From: Marinilabiliaceae bacterium JC017
GTDB lineage: Bacteria; Bacteroidota; Bacteroidia; Bacteroidales; Marinilabiliaceae
Assembly: GCA_004296775.1 (NCBI GenBank)
Contig: RHGE01000009.1
Span: forward strand, 1-64,000
Reading direction: 5' to 3'
Length of the DNA: 64,000 nt
Each line of letters starts with the position of its first letter. Within the stretch, counting starts at the first letter, position 1. Under the pieces are notes generated by a model that had not been told where the DNA came from, ran no database searches, and saw nothing but the letters and a program-made list of their open reading frames with translations. Below, piece after piece: positions 7,919 through 17,567 of the stretch. The position numbers were made by a program, and so were the translations under genes.

Positions 7919-9577
7919 TTATTTCTCTTTAATCCCTCTTTTCTTGCTGTACTCTATTTTCTTTATGGCACTATAATCCTCATTTAAGGTCTTGTATAAA
8001 CTATAGCACATTACTAATAGAATAAAAGCAAACGGCAATGCGGTAAGGATGTTGGCCGTTTGAAGCGCCATCAATCCTCCACCCATAAGAAGGGCAATAG
8101 CAATCACACCTTCCATGGAAGCCCAAAATATTTTTTGGCCTACCGGAGCATCCAGTTTACCACCAGACGTGAGCGTATCCACCACCAATGATCCACTATC
8201 AGATGAAGTGACAAAGAAGCTGGCCACCAACAGCACTGTCAATATGGAAGAGATAAACGGAAAAGGATATTGCTCCAATAAATGGTAGATGGCAGTAGCA
8301 ACATTGGAATTCACCGCTTCAGAGATTTGTGTATTACCCAATAATTCCTGGTAGAATGCGCTACCTCCAAAAACAGAAATCCAAAAGAACGTCAATATTG
8401 TAGGCACCAACATGACGCCAAGCATAAATTCACGAATTGTTCGCCCCTTGGAAATACGGGCGATAAAAATGCCCACAAAAGGCGACCAGGCAATCCACCA
8501 TCCCCAATAAAAAATAGTCCAGGCATTTTGCCAGTGAGAGCCATCTTTAACACCCACATAGGACTCGGTCCAGAAGCTTAATTCAATGAAGTTTTGGATA
8601 TAATAGCCCACATTCTGCACAAAAGATTTTAAAAGGAATACGGTAGGGCCAATAATCAGAACAAAGGCCAACAACACCATGGCCAAACGTATATTCCATT
8701 CGCTCAGGCGACGAATTCCTTTATCCAATCCCAACACAAGGGAAAGGGTAGCCAATGCCGTAATCACCACAATCAGCCCAATTTGCCAAAAATTGCCATA
8801 TTCAGCACCAAACAGATAGGACAAACCGGCATTTACCTGCTGCACGCCAAATCCCAACGAAGTGGCTAATCCAAACAGGGTAGCAATAACCGAAACAACA
8901 TCGATCACATCACCCATCCAACCATAAATTCGATGGCCTAATAAGGGATAAAAAACAGAACGAATGGTAAGGGGTAATTTTTTATTAAAAGTAAAATAAG
9001 CCAACGCCAATCCTACAATGGCATAAAGGGCCCAGCCATGTATGCCCCAGTGAAGAAAGGTAACCCCCATAGCTGATTTGGCAGCTTCAACGCCAGTAGC
9101 TCCAGCAGAATAAGGATTACTCCCATAATGAAATATAGGTTCGGCCACGCCCCAGAATAACAAACCAATACCCATTCCGGCGCTAAACAACATGGCGAAC
9201 CATGATTTCATACTAAACTCCGGCTTGGCCTCGTCTCCGCCCAGGCGTATTTTTCCAAATTTCCCAAATCCGAGAAAAAGGGCAAAACCAAGAAACAGAT
9301 TCATGCATAACACATAAAACCAACCGGTATTATTAGCAATAAAACTCTGTGTTTTGGCAAACCATACCTCCATGGGTTTTCCTACCACCACAGTGGTTAC
9401 AACCAAGGTGAAAATAATTAAAAAGGAAGACAGGAAAACGGGCCCATTGGCTTTTATTCCCAGAAATGTTTTCTTATCACTTCGCGTGTAGCTCTTTTCT
9501 TCTTTTCTGTTTCGTTTGATTACCCAGGCAATGGCCCTGGAAGATTTACTTCTCTTTTGACTAATATTACTCTCCAT
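7919..9577 (-). CDS. BCCT family transporter (betaine/choline/carnitine), paralogue 2
   Basis: A second BCCT transporter of 552 residues with the same signatures: GMGIGLLFWGVAEP, the Trp-rich FYWGWWIAWSPFVGIF and the ISKGRTIREF loop. It differs from its neighbour mainly at the N-terminus and in a charged C-terminal tail ending KKRGIKEK. The tandem arrangement points to local duplication with possible divergence in affinity or substrate. It lies downstream of a racemase/GNAT/outer-membrane-barrel cluster on the same strand, with a 190-bp gap that may contain its own promoter. Osmoprotectant uptake is the default expectation for the family; catabolic uptake is also possible. Confidence 0.93.
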   Translation of the reverse strand: MESNISQKRSKSSRAIAWVIKRNRKEEKSYTRSDKKTFLGIKANGPVFLSSFLIIFTLVVTTVVVGKPMEVWFAKTQSFIANNTGWFYVLCMNLFLGFALFLGFGKFGKIRLGGDEAKPEFSMKSWFAMLFSAGMGIGLLFWGVAEPIFHYGSNPYSAGATGVEAAKSAMGVTFLHWGIHGWALYAIVGLALAYFTFNKKLPLTIRSVFYPLLGHRIYGWMGDVIDVVSVIATLFGLATSLGFGVQQVNAGLSYLFGAEYGNFWQIGLIVVITALATLSLVLGLDKGIRRLSEWNIRLAMVLLAFVLIIGPTVFLLKSFVQNVGYYIQNFIELSFWTESYVGVKDGSHWQNAWTIFYWGWWIAWSPFVGIFIARISKGRTIREFMLGVMLVPTILTFFWISVFGGSAFYQELLGNTQISEAVNSNVATAIYHLLEQYPFPFISSILTVLLVASFFVTSSDSGSLVVDTLTSGGKLDAPVGQKIFWASMEGVIAIALLMGGGLMALQTANILTALPFAFILLVMCYSLYKTLNEDYSAIKKIEYSKKRGIKEK

Positions 9578-9766
9578 AAACTCCTTCTCTCTCTTTCTCT
9601 TCTAAGTTATCGTTACATTTCCCTATTATATCGAATAAAGTTTTATAACGATTTGGTACTAGTTACATCAGTTTACCTCTAAAGGATCTTTTACACCCTC
9701 TCCATTCAAACGCTCTCGCCAAATCGAGAGGGATAAATTGAAAAAGATCAACTGTTAGAGATACAC

Positions 9767-10843
9767 TTATTGAGCAACTACCTTCTTCTCAATATAACGG
9801 GAACTAATGGCCCGAAGAGTCCCCATGTAATCCATCTTGAATTCCAGGAGATCTCCGATTTTATAATTATCCGGATTCGTTCCCAAATCCATTACTAACA
9901 TATCGGAACTGGCTCCGGCAAACTGCAACTCTGCATCTACCGGCAAAAGGTGGCTCTCTTCCACATCTAATAAGCCAAGATCAAGAATTGCCCGGTACGA
10001 TGTACTTCCCAAATCCTCATCTTCAAACTCATAAGATTCACCTTCCACATTCGTACCCATTTCCCCCATGGGTACTTTGGGCTTTTCAATTAATTCGATG
10101 ATTTCCGCATAGAGACGGAATACATCGTTATGCATATGCTCTAACGTGTCATTGTTATAAACATCGGTTCCTAAAAACAGGCTTTCGCCAACCCTAAAAT
10201 GATTGATTCCACCTGGCAACAGATTTTGAAAAATCAACGGAATAGTGACCGATGACCCTCCAGAGACAAATGGAATCTCCCGATTGAATTTTGCCTCCAC
10301 CAGCTGCTCATACAAGCTAAGCTGAATCAATTTATCATGACTGGGCAGAACCCCATACAAACAGGTAAAATTGGTTCCTATTCCAACCACTTTAATATTA
10401 GGAAGCTGAAAAACTTCCTCATAAAAATCAATAAAATCTTCACGCATCACCCCTTCACGCAACTCTCCCAATTCGATCATGATGATAATCTTATGCGTCT
10501 TATTCTGCTTCCTGGCTTCTTCAGAAAGCAACCGAATGGTCTCTCCCTCTGTATTTATACTGATATCGGCATACTTGACAATTTGCTTAATCGCCCGCCG
10601 GGGAGGTGGTTTGATGTAAATGGTTTCAATATCTTCTTGCAATGACTTTATCATTACCAGATTAGAGACCCGCGAGTCACAAACTTGCTTAATCCCTAAT
10701 TTTAACAGCTCGTTAAGAAACGTTTTATTTCCACACAGCATCTTAGATACCACTGCCCAGTTAATGTTATTATTCTGAAACAGTTCATCCAGATACAAAT
10801 AGTTTTCTTTTAATTTTTGTGAATTCAGGGTTATATAGGCCAT
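9767..10843 (-). CDS. Alanine/ornithine racemase family PLP-dependent enzyme
   Basis: A fold-type III PLP enzyme of 358 residues with an N-terminal alanine-racemase TIM barrel. The presumed PLP lysine is K34 in VVSKML. Other family-like segments are MIELGELREGVM, FVSGGSSVT and the glycine-rich FRVGESLFLG phosphate-binding region. This arrangement resembles the ornithine racemase group more than the classic alanine racemase Alr, which is longer at its C-terminus. Predicted activity is racemisation of a free amino acid in the cytoplasm; the substrate is uncertain. Its ATG overlaps the stop of the upstream GNAT gene by one base, so the two are co-translated. Confidence 0.8.
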   Translation of the reverse strand: MAYITLNSQKLKENYLYLDELFQNNNINWAVVSKMLCGNKTFLNELLKLGIKQVCDSRVSNLVMIKSLQEDIETIYIKPPPRRAIKQIVKYADISINTEGETIRLLSEEARKQNKTHKIIIMIELGELREGVMREDFIDFYEEVFQLPNIKVVGIGTNFTCLYGVLPSHDKLIQLSLYEQLVEAKFNREIPFVSGGSSVTIPLIFQNLLPGGINHFRVGESLFLGTDVYNNDTLEHMHNDVFRLYAEIIELIEKPKVPMGEMGTNVEGESYEFEDEDLGSTSYRAILDLGLLDVEESHLLPVDAELQFAGASSDMLVMDLGTNPDNYKIGDLLEFKMDYMGTLRAISSRYIEKKVVAQ

Positions 10844-11292
10844 TACTTTTTCTTTTGATGGAAACGCATTTCAACATATTTGCTTGCGAATCCCATCTTC
10901 TCATAAAGAAAACGTGCCGGATTTTCTGGTTCCACATGTAAAGCTATATCCCCTTCAGCCACTTCAATAGCTTTGCTCATTAATTTTTTACCGATGCCTT
11001 TACCCCTGTATTCCTTGTGGGTGGCGATGTATACCAAAATATTTTCAGGAATATACCCTTCCATTCCTGTTTTATTCACCACAACCCCACCGATGATCAA
11101 CCCATTCTCTCGGGCTGTTAAGACATAGCCGCCCATTGATGGACGTTCCTGAAAGGCGTAATCAATGGCCTTTTCAATATCTGATTTCGGATCTCCATAT
11201 TGCTCTAAATGCTCAAACAGGAAATTTACAATTTGCTGCTTTTCTTTGGAATCCGCCTTTTGAATTGAGGTGAAAACGTTTAGTTCAACCAT
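10843..11292 (-). CDS. GNAT family N-acetyltransferase
   Basis: A 149-residue acetyltransferase of the GNAT superfamily, which transfers acetyl from acetyl-CoA to an amine. The acetyl-CoA-binding motif A is visible as EYRGKGIGKKLM near residue 95, followed by the C-terminal segment EPENPARFLYEKMGF that closes the fold. It is directly coupled to the racemase downstream and starts 17 bp after the outer-membrane protein gene. The three genes probably form one transcript. An acetyltransferase beside an amino-acid racemase suggests a role on the same amino acid or its D-form, but this is inference. Confidence 0.85.
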   Translation of the reverse strand: MVELNVFTSIQKADSKEKQQIVNFLFEHLEQYGDPKSDIEKAIDYAFQERPSMGGYVLTARENGLIIGGVVVNKTGMEGYIPENILVYIATHKEYRGKGIGKKLMSKAIEVAEGDIALHVEPENPARFLYEKMGFASKYVEMRFHQKKK

Positions 11293-11309
11293 ATATTTAT
11301 CTTTTGCTA

Positions 11310-12473
11310 TTAAAAATAGTATCCAAGATTGATGTTAAACCAGGAATGCCACTGAGGATCATCCGCCCCTTTCCCTAATCCATATCGATTACTCTCTTCT
11401 CCAAATGCCCCCCACGGGCCAAACCAGTCATGGTTTTTTCCTGAAGCATAGTCAATGTATGTATAAATCGGACCAGCTGTAAGAAGCATACCAACCACAT
11501 TCATTTGGCTATCATTAAAACCATCTGGCCCTTTCAACATATAATTATAGTTCTCATAAAGCTGCACAGACTCAAGCATTCCCCATTGGACCGGAATAGT
11601 ATATGCAATCCCTCCGGAAAAAACACTGGCTTCTTTTGCGATGTCATACGAGTAATTGTAGGCAGCCATAGTGATCTCATCTTTTCCTGCCAGATTATAT
11701 TTATAGGTGAGTGCTTCCAACTTCACATCCAACTGTTTTTGTGCCAAAAACTTTCCATTATAATGAATCGCCATGGCATAATGGGAGTCATGTTCCCGTG
11801 ATGAATGATTAAGATAGCGCCCCAGCTGACCGGAAACCCCTATCTCCTGGTCATGAAATTTATAAGCAACACGTGCATTAAACTGACCGTTCTCCTCCAT
11901 ATCACCGGCTAAATCATAGGAATACCTGGCCGGATCTACACCATAACCACTGGTTCCATTTGAAAAGTCCTGCCATGATTTACCTCCTTCAGCATTCTTA
12001 TACCAGGCAAGGGCAAAATCAAATTTATCAGTGTTATACAAGAACTTTATCCCGGTATCATAATCATCTTCTAAACCCACATAATAGGGCAAATTAAAAA
12101 ACCAGCTATGAGCCGTGTAAGGAAGGATACCAAATGGAACTTGATTGACCCCAACTTGTATTTGTGTCTTTTCATTAAACTTATAGCCGATAAATCCATG
12201 CTTTAACATACCGCCACCAAAATCGGAAGGATAAAAACGATATTCAGCATCAAGAAATAATTTGGAATAATTGGCTTTAGCTTTAAGCAGGAATACATCA
12301 AATACGGCATCGCCCCCGGTATCTCTGTGATTTTGATCCCAGGCCTTGTACCTATAATTAAATCTTATGGATCCTCCTAATTCCAGATTACTTGTGTTTT
12401 GTGCATTCGAAGAAGCGATACTAAAAAAGAAAAGAACAAACAATTTAATGACATTACAGAAAACTTGCTTCAT
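11310..12473 (-). CDS. Outer-membrane beta-barrel protein (porin-like)
   Basis: A 387-residue protein with a signal peptide (hydrophobic residues 8-20, cleavage after SSNAQ), then alternating amphipathic beta-strands ending in a C-terminal aromatic residue (LGYYF). This is typical of an outer-membrane barrel inserted by the BAM complex. The body shows porin-like strand pairs such as GFIGYKFNEKTQIQVGVNQVPFG. It is the first gene of the apparent porin-GNAT-racemase operon and would supply passive entry of a small solute, possibly the one handled by the enzymes or the BCCT transporters. I cannot place it in a named porin family with confidence. Confidence 0.75.
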   Translation of the reverse strand: MKQVFCNVIKLFVLFFFSIASSNAQNTSNLELGGSIRFNYRYKAWDQNHRDTGGDAVFDVFLLKAKANYSKLFLDAEYRFYPSDFGGGMLKHGFIGYKFNEKTQIQVGVNQVPFGILPYTAHSWFFNLPYYVGLEDDYDTGIKFLYNTDKFDFALAWYKNAEGGKSWQDFSNGTSGYGVDPARYSYDLAGDMEENGQFNARVAYKFHDQEIGVSGQLGRYLNHSSREHDSHYAMAIHYNGKFLAQKQLDVKLEALTYKYNLAGKDEITMAAYNYSYDIAKEASVFSGGIAYTIPVQWGMLESVQLYENYNYMLKGPDGFNDSQMNVVGMLLTAGPIYTYIDYASGKNHDWFGPWGAFGEESNRYGLGKGADDPQWHSWFNINLGYYF

Positions 12474-12982
12474 ATATTTTTTTTAGTTTTTGATTATTTC
12501 TGACCTAACAACATCCAGCGCGCTAAAAAAGATGAAGCTTGATTATTTTTTGTTTCTGTGCGACAAATTTATTGAAAATTTATGCAAATTCCTAAAACTC
12601 TACTTACACCCCCTATTTAACAGTCACAAAACACCACTTCTTTTTTGTTGTTTTTCTGCATTTTACAGACCTTCCAATAATGACACATCTCCTAATTAGA
12701 ACACCACAACCCAATCTGGATTTTCAATAAGTTCTATGGAAACTTTTATATAATTCTAAAATGAAATGGTAATAGATTCCAATTTGAAAAAGAACCTCTA
12801 TAACGTTAGAAATAGCCTTCAACAATTCTCAGGTTAGAAATGTCGCATTAGATAAATAGCCACCGGTTTGTGGAGAACAATTTCCCGTTCATGAGCTATT
12901 CGAATCTAATCTATAAGGAAGAGAGATACTAAAAAATTAATGCCTGACAATTTTAAGCAAGAAGGCATGAATATACCTTCTT
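12474..12982. other. Intergenic region between the barrel gene and the MarR gene
   Basis: AT-rich stretch of about 500 bp without a credible gene. On the minus strand, TAAATTTG at 12564-12571 fits a Bacteroidota -7 box for the barrel operon, but no well-spaced -33 TTTG is seen. A short hairpin around AAGAAGG/CCTTCTT lies at about 12959-12983, just after the MarR stop. Confidence 0.4.
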
Positions 12983-13498
12983 TTATAGTCCAGTTTCCTC
13001 AGATGAAAAATTGGAATTTGCTTCTTCATTAATGACTTCTTCGGCAGTAAGCAAGGGGGAAGCATCCAAATCTTCAATTTCCAGCATATTTACCAATACA
13101 TCCAAAGACTCACTAATCTTTATCAAATCATCCTCTGGTACTTTCTTCAATTTAACTGATAATAACTGCTGTAATAAATCAGGTGTATTTTCCAGCAATT
13201 CATATCCGATGGAAGTAAGAGTAAGAGTAGTTATCCGTTTATCTCCCGATTTTGGCAACCGCGCCAACATCCCTCTTTTTTCCAAGCGACTAATTATACC
13301 AGTAACAGTACTTGAATTCAACTTTAAATGATCCCGTATATTTTTTTGTGTTGCCTGATAATTGGGCGAATTTTTCATATACTCCAAACAAAGAATCTGA
13401 GGAATACTCACGCCATAATCCTTTTGTATTTTTTTTGATTCCAAATTAATAGAGCGTACAATTCGTCTGATTTTGATTATTATACTTTTGTAATCCAT
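12983..13498 (-). CDS. MarR family transcriptional regulator
   Basis: A winged-helix dimeric regulator of about 171 residues from the ATG at 13498 (MDYKSIIIKI); an upstream in-frame start at 13552 would add an unconvincing 18-residue tail. The helix-turn-helix spans about residues 50-85 (QATQKNIRDHLKLNSSTVTGIISRLEKRGML), followed by the wing with the family-typical SGDKRITTLTLTSIG. A 30-residue acidic tail is unusual. Members usually repress neighbouring transport or efflux genes until a small ligand binds, so the barrel-GNAT-racemase operon and BCCT genes are candidate targets. Confidence 0.9.
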   Translation of the reverse strand: MDYKSIIIKIRRIVRSINLESKKIQKDYGVSIPQILCLEYMKNSPNYQATQKNIRDHLKLNSSTVTGIISRLEKRGMLARLPKSGDKRITTLTLTSIGYELLENTPDLLQQLLSVKLKKVPEDDLIKISESLDVLVNMLEIEDLDASPLLTAEEVINEEANSNFSSEETGL

Positions 13499-13613
13499 AG
13501 TAATATGAGCTGATAAAATTGCCTTAAAAATACTTGCCTTTATAACAATCAAAACATCCGTATGATTGAGTCCCCAAAAGTACGAATAAATACCCTTGCC
13601 TGTTCCCGTTTCT

Positions 13614-13645
13614 CAACAGATCGTTAGATTTTAGATAATAGATTG
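13614..13645 (+). repeat. Dispersed GATCGTTAGATTTTAGA motif, copy 2
   Basis: The word ACAGATCGTTAGATTTTAGA followed by TAATAGATTG resembles the copy at 23103-23132. It sits in the gap upstream of the MarR gene. Confidence 0.45.
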
Positions 13646-13754
13646 ATTTACATCTAGCTTATTTACAGGACCATGAAAGATTTCATCCATCAGATACTAA
13701 CAAGGCGTCTTGCACGCATTTTTAAAAATTTAACGAACTATTATTAAAGGAACA

Positions 13755-13790
13755 TAAAAAAACAAGCTTCACACCCAATGGATGTAAAGC
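13755..13790 (-). terminator. Rho-independent terminator after the ResB-CcsA gene
   Basis: On the minus strand an 11-bp stem (GCTTTACATCC with GGGTGTGAAGC, including G-U pairs) is followed by TTGTTTTTTT. It lies about 65 bp after the stop at 13854. Confidence 0.75.
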
Positions 13791-13853
13791 CCGAAAAAAG
13801 TGTCTTATACCAAGGTCATATTGAAATAGGCTTGGTATTATATTGTTTTGATA

Positions 13854-16800
13854 TTATCTGGCTGTTAAAACCTTCCGCAAACGAGACTCATTGTAAAAAG
13901 CATATATCGAAACGGTAGCCACTACTATCACGGTATAATACACAAAGTCAGGAACAGGTACCGGATCCCCCTTGGCATAGGAGTGCATCCCTGCCAGGTA
14001 ATAATTCACCCCCAGATAGGTCATAATAACAGAGCCAAATCCTATGAGGGCGGCAAAATTAAATTTAGCAAATCCCTTAAGTCCCGGTATCAAACGCATA
14101 TGCAAGACAAAAGCATACACCAAAATTGTAATAGCCGACCATGTCTCTTTGGGATCCCATCCCCAATAGCGTCCCCAGGATTCATTGGCCCAAACACCAC
14201 CAAGGAACGAACCAATCGTGAGTAAGTAGAGCCCAATAGTCAATCCCATTTCAATCACACAGGACAGTTCTTCTATGGTCAAAGAAAGAGAGGCTTGATT
14301 CCGCTCATTCTTCAATCCCGCGAGTATCAAATTTAAAAATCCAAGTAAAGCCCCCATACTCAGAAATCCATAGCTCGCCGTAATAACAGCCACATGAATG
14401 GTTAACCAGTATGACTTAAGCACAGGGACAAGATTGGTAATTTCAGGATTCATCCAACTCAAATGAGCTACCATTAAAATAATACCGGCAAACAGAGCTG
14501 TTATCGATAACGCTATGGGACTTCTCTTGCAAAAAATCAGACCGGCCAGCAAAGTGCTCCAACCGATATATAGCATCGACTCGTAGCCATTGCTCCATGG
14601 CGCATGCCCCGAAATATACCATCGCATGCCCAATCCAGCACAGTAAGCTGCAAATCCTGCCACAACCAAAACCATTCCTCCCCGCATAATCCATTTAAAC
14701 TGCCATGCAGTATGCAGTAATGTAATAAACTGAAAGACCAACAAGATTATCCCCAACACAAAGAAATAGGGAGATAACAGCATAAAGACAGTTGATTTAT
14801 TATAGAAAACCTCCACTTTTTTACGCATTACTCCGGGTAAGATATCTGCCCCATATTTTCCTTGATAATTAGCAATTGCCTGAAGATATTCATTCGCATC
14901 CTGTTCCTTGTTTTTCACAAGAGCTTCCAGATACAAACCCATAATACTTCTCACAAATAAGCTATCGCCTTTACTGCCATCCTTTAACTCATCAACGGGA
15001 GTAAGCCATGGCAAATGCGAGTCAACCGGTTGTGGGAAAAGCTTCAGAAAACTACCTTGTTGTGCCATGTAGAACACATTAACCTGTTCATCAACTTTAA
15101 TAACATTTTGCTCCAGTTTATTGCGATAAGAAGGTCGTTTCCGGTAAGCCGATTCCACCAACGGTCTTATTTTATATTGTCCATCGGGAGTGAAAAACTG
15201 CCGAAATGAAGCTTTCCGTCCTTCCACCTGCAATAGCTCCTTTAAGGTATCATGGGAAATGGTAATCATGGGCACTTCCTGCCAATATGCAGGATCAATC
15301 ATCACACTTAACATCACCTGATCAGCTGTCAATCCTTTAAAAGTATGATGTTTCACCAGCTTACGCACCACTTCACTATTCATTGAGTTCAACGGCTTTA
15401 TGCGCCCACCGTTATCCTGAACCCACAAACGTCCGAATGCATTGGCCGTTGCAATAGAAACAGGATGAGGCGGATTTACCTCAGCTGCAAAAGCAGAAAT
15501 CCCAATCACCACCAATAACGCTAAAGTGATTGTCTTTTTCTTCTTATAAATGGTCTCTGTACGATTAATCAAATGTCTGAATCGCGTATTTGGCACAAAC
15601 AAAGCCACCAACATTCCTAAAGCGAGTAGAAAATACCCGGCATAGGTCAGTAAGGTCCCCCAAAAATCCTGGTTGACAGACAATATTGTTCCCTTTTCAT
15701 CCGTATCATAAGAGGATTGAAAAAAACGGTAACCGTGATAGTTGAGGATATTGTTCATGAAAATACGCCTGTCTTCCCGCAGGTCATAACGCGGATCCAC
15801 CAAACTGACTTCACTGGCAAATGAAGAAGGACTATGACTTCCCGGATAACGCTCCAACTCAAATTTATTCAAGTGTAAAGAAAACGGAAGCTCAACTTTT
15901 CTCGCCCCGTATTGCGCACGTATCTTGTAATCCTCAAGCTGTAATGAAGTCCAATTCCCAATTTTATCATTTCTCCCAAATACAAACATCTCACGAACCT
16001 GATTATTTTGTTCTATCTCCAATCTAATCGCACTGGGTAGTCCCTGTCCGTTCTCTCCAGGTACTGACACCGGGCGAACCGCAGCATTAGGCAAATATTC
16101 ACTCATTACCATTTTAAGATCGTCGCATGCGTAAATCACACCCTTCTGCAAATTATATAAAGAATCCGGGGCCAGTTCCTCTACTTGCCCCCCCTGCATT
16201 TGCATTACTTTGACCGGTCTGGTACTGGAAAAGAAAGGTTGCCCTTCCTTTAGAGTTATGACAACATCCTCCCCTTTATTTTCTTCCGGTTCAAAGACAA
16301 TACGCCTTTGACCTAAATCCAATTCATCCCCGGCAAATAAACTCCGCTCAATCCTTCCACTTTTAGTTGATAAAACCATGGTAACCGATGGAGATCCTCC
16401 CTCTTGCACCACAGCTCTGGCCATTGCCTGAGGAATAAACGTGGTACTTTTAATTTTCAACTTCCCCTCTTTTAATAAAACAGAGCTACTGTACTCTTTG
16501 GGTGTAACAGGGGAAAACAAGACACGATCCCTGTCCCTGAATTCAACATCAGGCCCATCTACTGCAACTGATAAATAATTATTTGCAGATAATATATAAT
16601 TGGAAGATTCACCCTCCCGGATATGCATTAACCCTTCATAACCATAATAACGAGTTACCCCGGCACCCAGAATAATCAAAACAAAGGCCAGATGAAATAA
16701 CATAACCGGCAGCCGTTTCCATATCCACATTTTATAATTAAACAGGTTCCCCAATAGATTAATTCCTAATACAACAAATACCAATTCGAACCACCAGCTA

Positions 16801-16937
16801 TCGTACACCAATGACCGGGCAGCATTCGTACCGAAATCATTTTCAATAAAGGTTGCAATACCTAGTACGATGGCTAGAAATATTAGAAGGGTACCCATAA
16901 ACCAGGTAGCAGTGAGAAAAGAAAATATTTTTTTCAT
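13854..16937 (-). CDS. ccsBA: Cytochrome c biogenesis protein, ResB-CcsA (CcsBA) fusion
   Basis: System II cytochrome c synthetase that exports haem and attaches it to CXXCH apocytochromes outside the inner membrane. The N-terminal ResB half has transmembrane segments at about residues 10-30, 45-65 and 75-95, a large periplasmic domain to about 430, and another membrane segment. The C-terminal CcsA half begins near residue 720 and carries the haem-handling WWD-type motif WGRYWGWDPKETW. At 1027 residues it matches the fused form common in Bacteroidota. No cytochrome gene such as nrfA lies next to it here, so its client is encoded elsewhere. Confidence 0.93.
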   Translation of the reverse strand: MKKIFSFLTATWFMGTLLIFLAIVLGIATFIENDFGTNAARSLVYDSWWFELVFVVLGINLLGNLFNYKMWIWKRLPVMLFHLAFVLIILGAGVTRYYGYEGLMHIREGESSNYILSANNYLSVAVDGPDVEFRDRDRVLFSPVTPKEYSSSVLLKEGKLKIKSTTFIPQAMARAVVQEGGSPSVTMVLSTKSGRIERSLFAGDELDLGQRRIVFEPEENKGEDVVITLKEGQPFFSSTRPVKVMQMQGGQVEELAPDSLYNLQKGVIYACDDLKMVMSEYLPNAAVRPVSVPGENGQGLPSAIRLEIEQNNQVREMFVFGRNDKIGNWTSLQLEDYKIRAQYGARKVELPFSLHLNKFELERYPGSHSPSSFASEVSLVDPRYDLREDRRIFMNNILNYHGYRFFQSSYDTDEKGTILSVNQDFWGTLLTYAGYFLLALGMLVALFVPNTRFRHLINRTETIYKKKKTITLALLVVIGISAFAAEVNPPHPVSIATANAFGRLWVQDNGGRIKPLNSMNSEVVRKLVKHHTFKGLTADQVMLSVMIDPAYWQEVPMITISHDTLKELLQVEGRKASFRQFFTPDGQYKIRPLVESAYRKRPSYRNKLEQNVIKVDEQVNVFYMAQQGSFLKLFPQPVDSHLPWLTPVDELKDGSKGDSLFVRSIMGLYLEALVKNKEQDANEYLQAIANYQGKYGADILPGVMRKKVEVFYNKSTVFMLLSPYFFVLGIILLVFQFITLLHTAWQFKWIMRGGMVLVVAGFAAYCAGLGMRWYISGHAPWSNGYESMLYIGWSTLLAGLIFCKRSPIALSITALFAGIILMVAHLSWMNPEITNLVPVLKSYWLTIHVAVITASYGFLSMGALLGFLNLILAGLKNERNQASLSLTIEELSCVIEMGLTIGLYLLTIGSFLGGVWANESWGRYWGWDPKETWSAITILVYAFVLHMRLIPGLKGFAKFNFAALIGFGSVIMTYLGVNYYLAGMHSYAKGDPVPVPDFVYYTVIVVATVSIYAFYNESRLRKVLTAR

Positions 16938-17076
16938 ACAAGACGTTTTCTGTTTGAAGCTTTAAAATAAGTCAAATATTTAACTCCGCGTTGACGATTC
17001 CCTGAAATAAGAAAAAGAAGCACTTAATCCCTTCGAGTTAAAAATTAATTTCCAATCAATAATAGATGATTAAACC

Positions 17077-17277
17077 TTAAACTGATTTACATCCAACATA
17101 TTTGACAGCAGACTTTTTTATAACCCAACCGATCAAATCATATTTACAATAACCAATTCCCGCACCTATAATGATCAACAGAAACAAATACGAACTCCCC
17201 TTAAAACAATAACTCGAACCACCATTTTTTTTATTAAGGAACTTTGCTTTTGCCCAATCATTTTTATTGTTTTGCAT
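17077..17277 (-). CDS. Hypothetical small membrane protein
   Basis: A 66-codon frame from an ATG at 17277 with one strong hydrophobic segment (LFLLIIIGAGIGY) and basic flanks. No family is recognised. It lies 139 bp upstream of the ResB-CcsA gene on the same strand, so it may be part of the same leader region, or it may be chance. The rest of 16938-17567 shows no gene and should hold promoters for both divergent directions. Confidence 0.35.
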   Translation of the reverse strand: MQNNKNDWAKAKFLNKKNGGSSYCFKGSSYLFLLIIIGAGIGYCKYDLIGWVIKKSAVKYVGCKSV

Positions 17278-17567
17278 CTTCTTTCGATCACACAAATACC
17301 ATAATCCCGATTATCATTTTTAATGGCCTCTAATAACACCTCGTTTATTATTGATCCTTAACTATGTATCGGCATTATATCATTGTCATTTTGAAATATT
17401 GTTCGTGTTGGATCTATGGTGAAAAACCAATTAACAATCCAAAATTTAATAACACCTCATTCCTCCATATCATTATTAGAGGGAGTGAAAAAAACAGAAA
17501 TAAGATTCAACCAAAAAAAAAAAAGACATTAAACAAATCATTTGACTTAAATATCAACTAGATAAAA

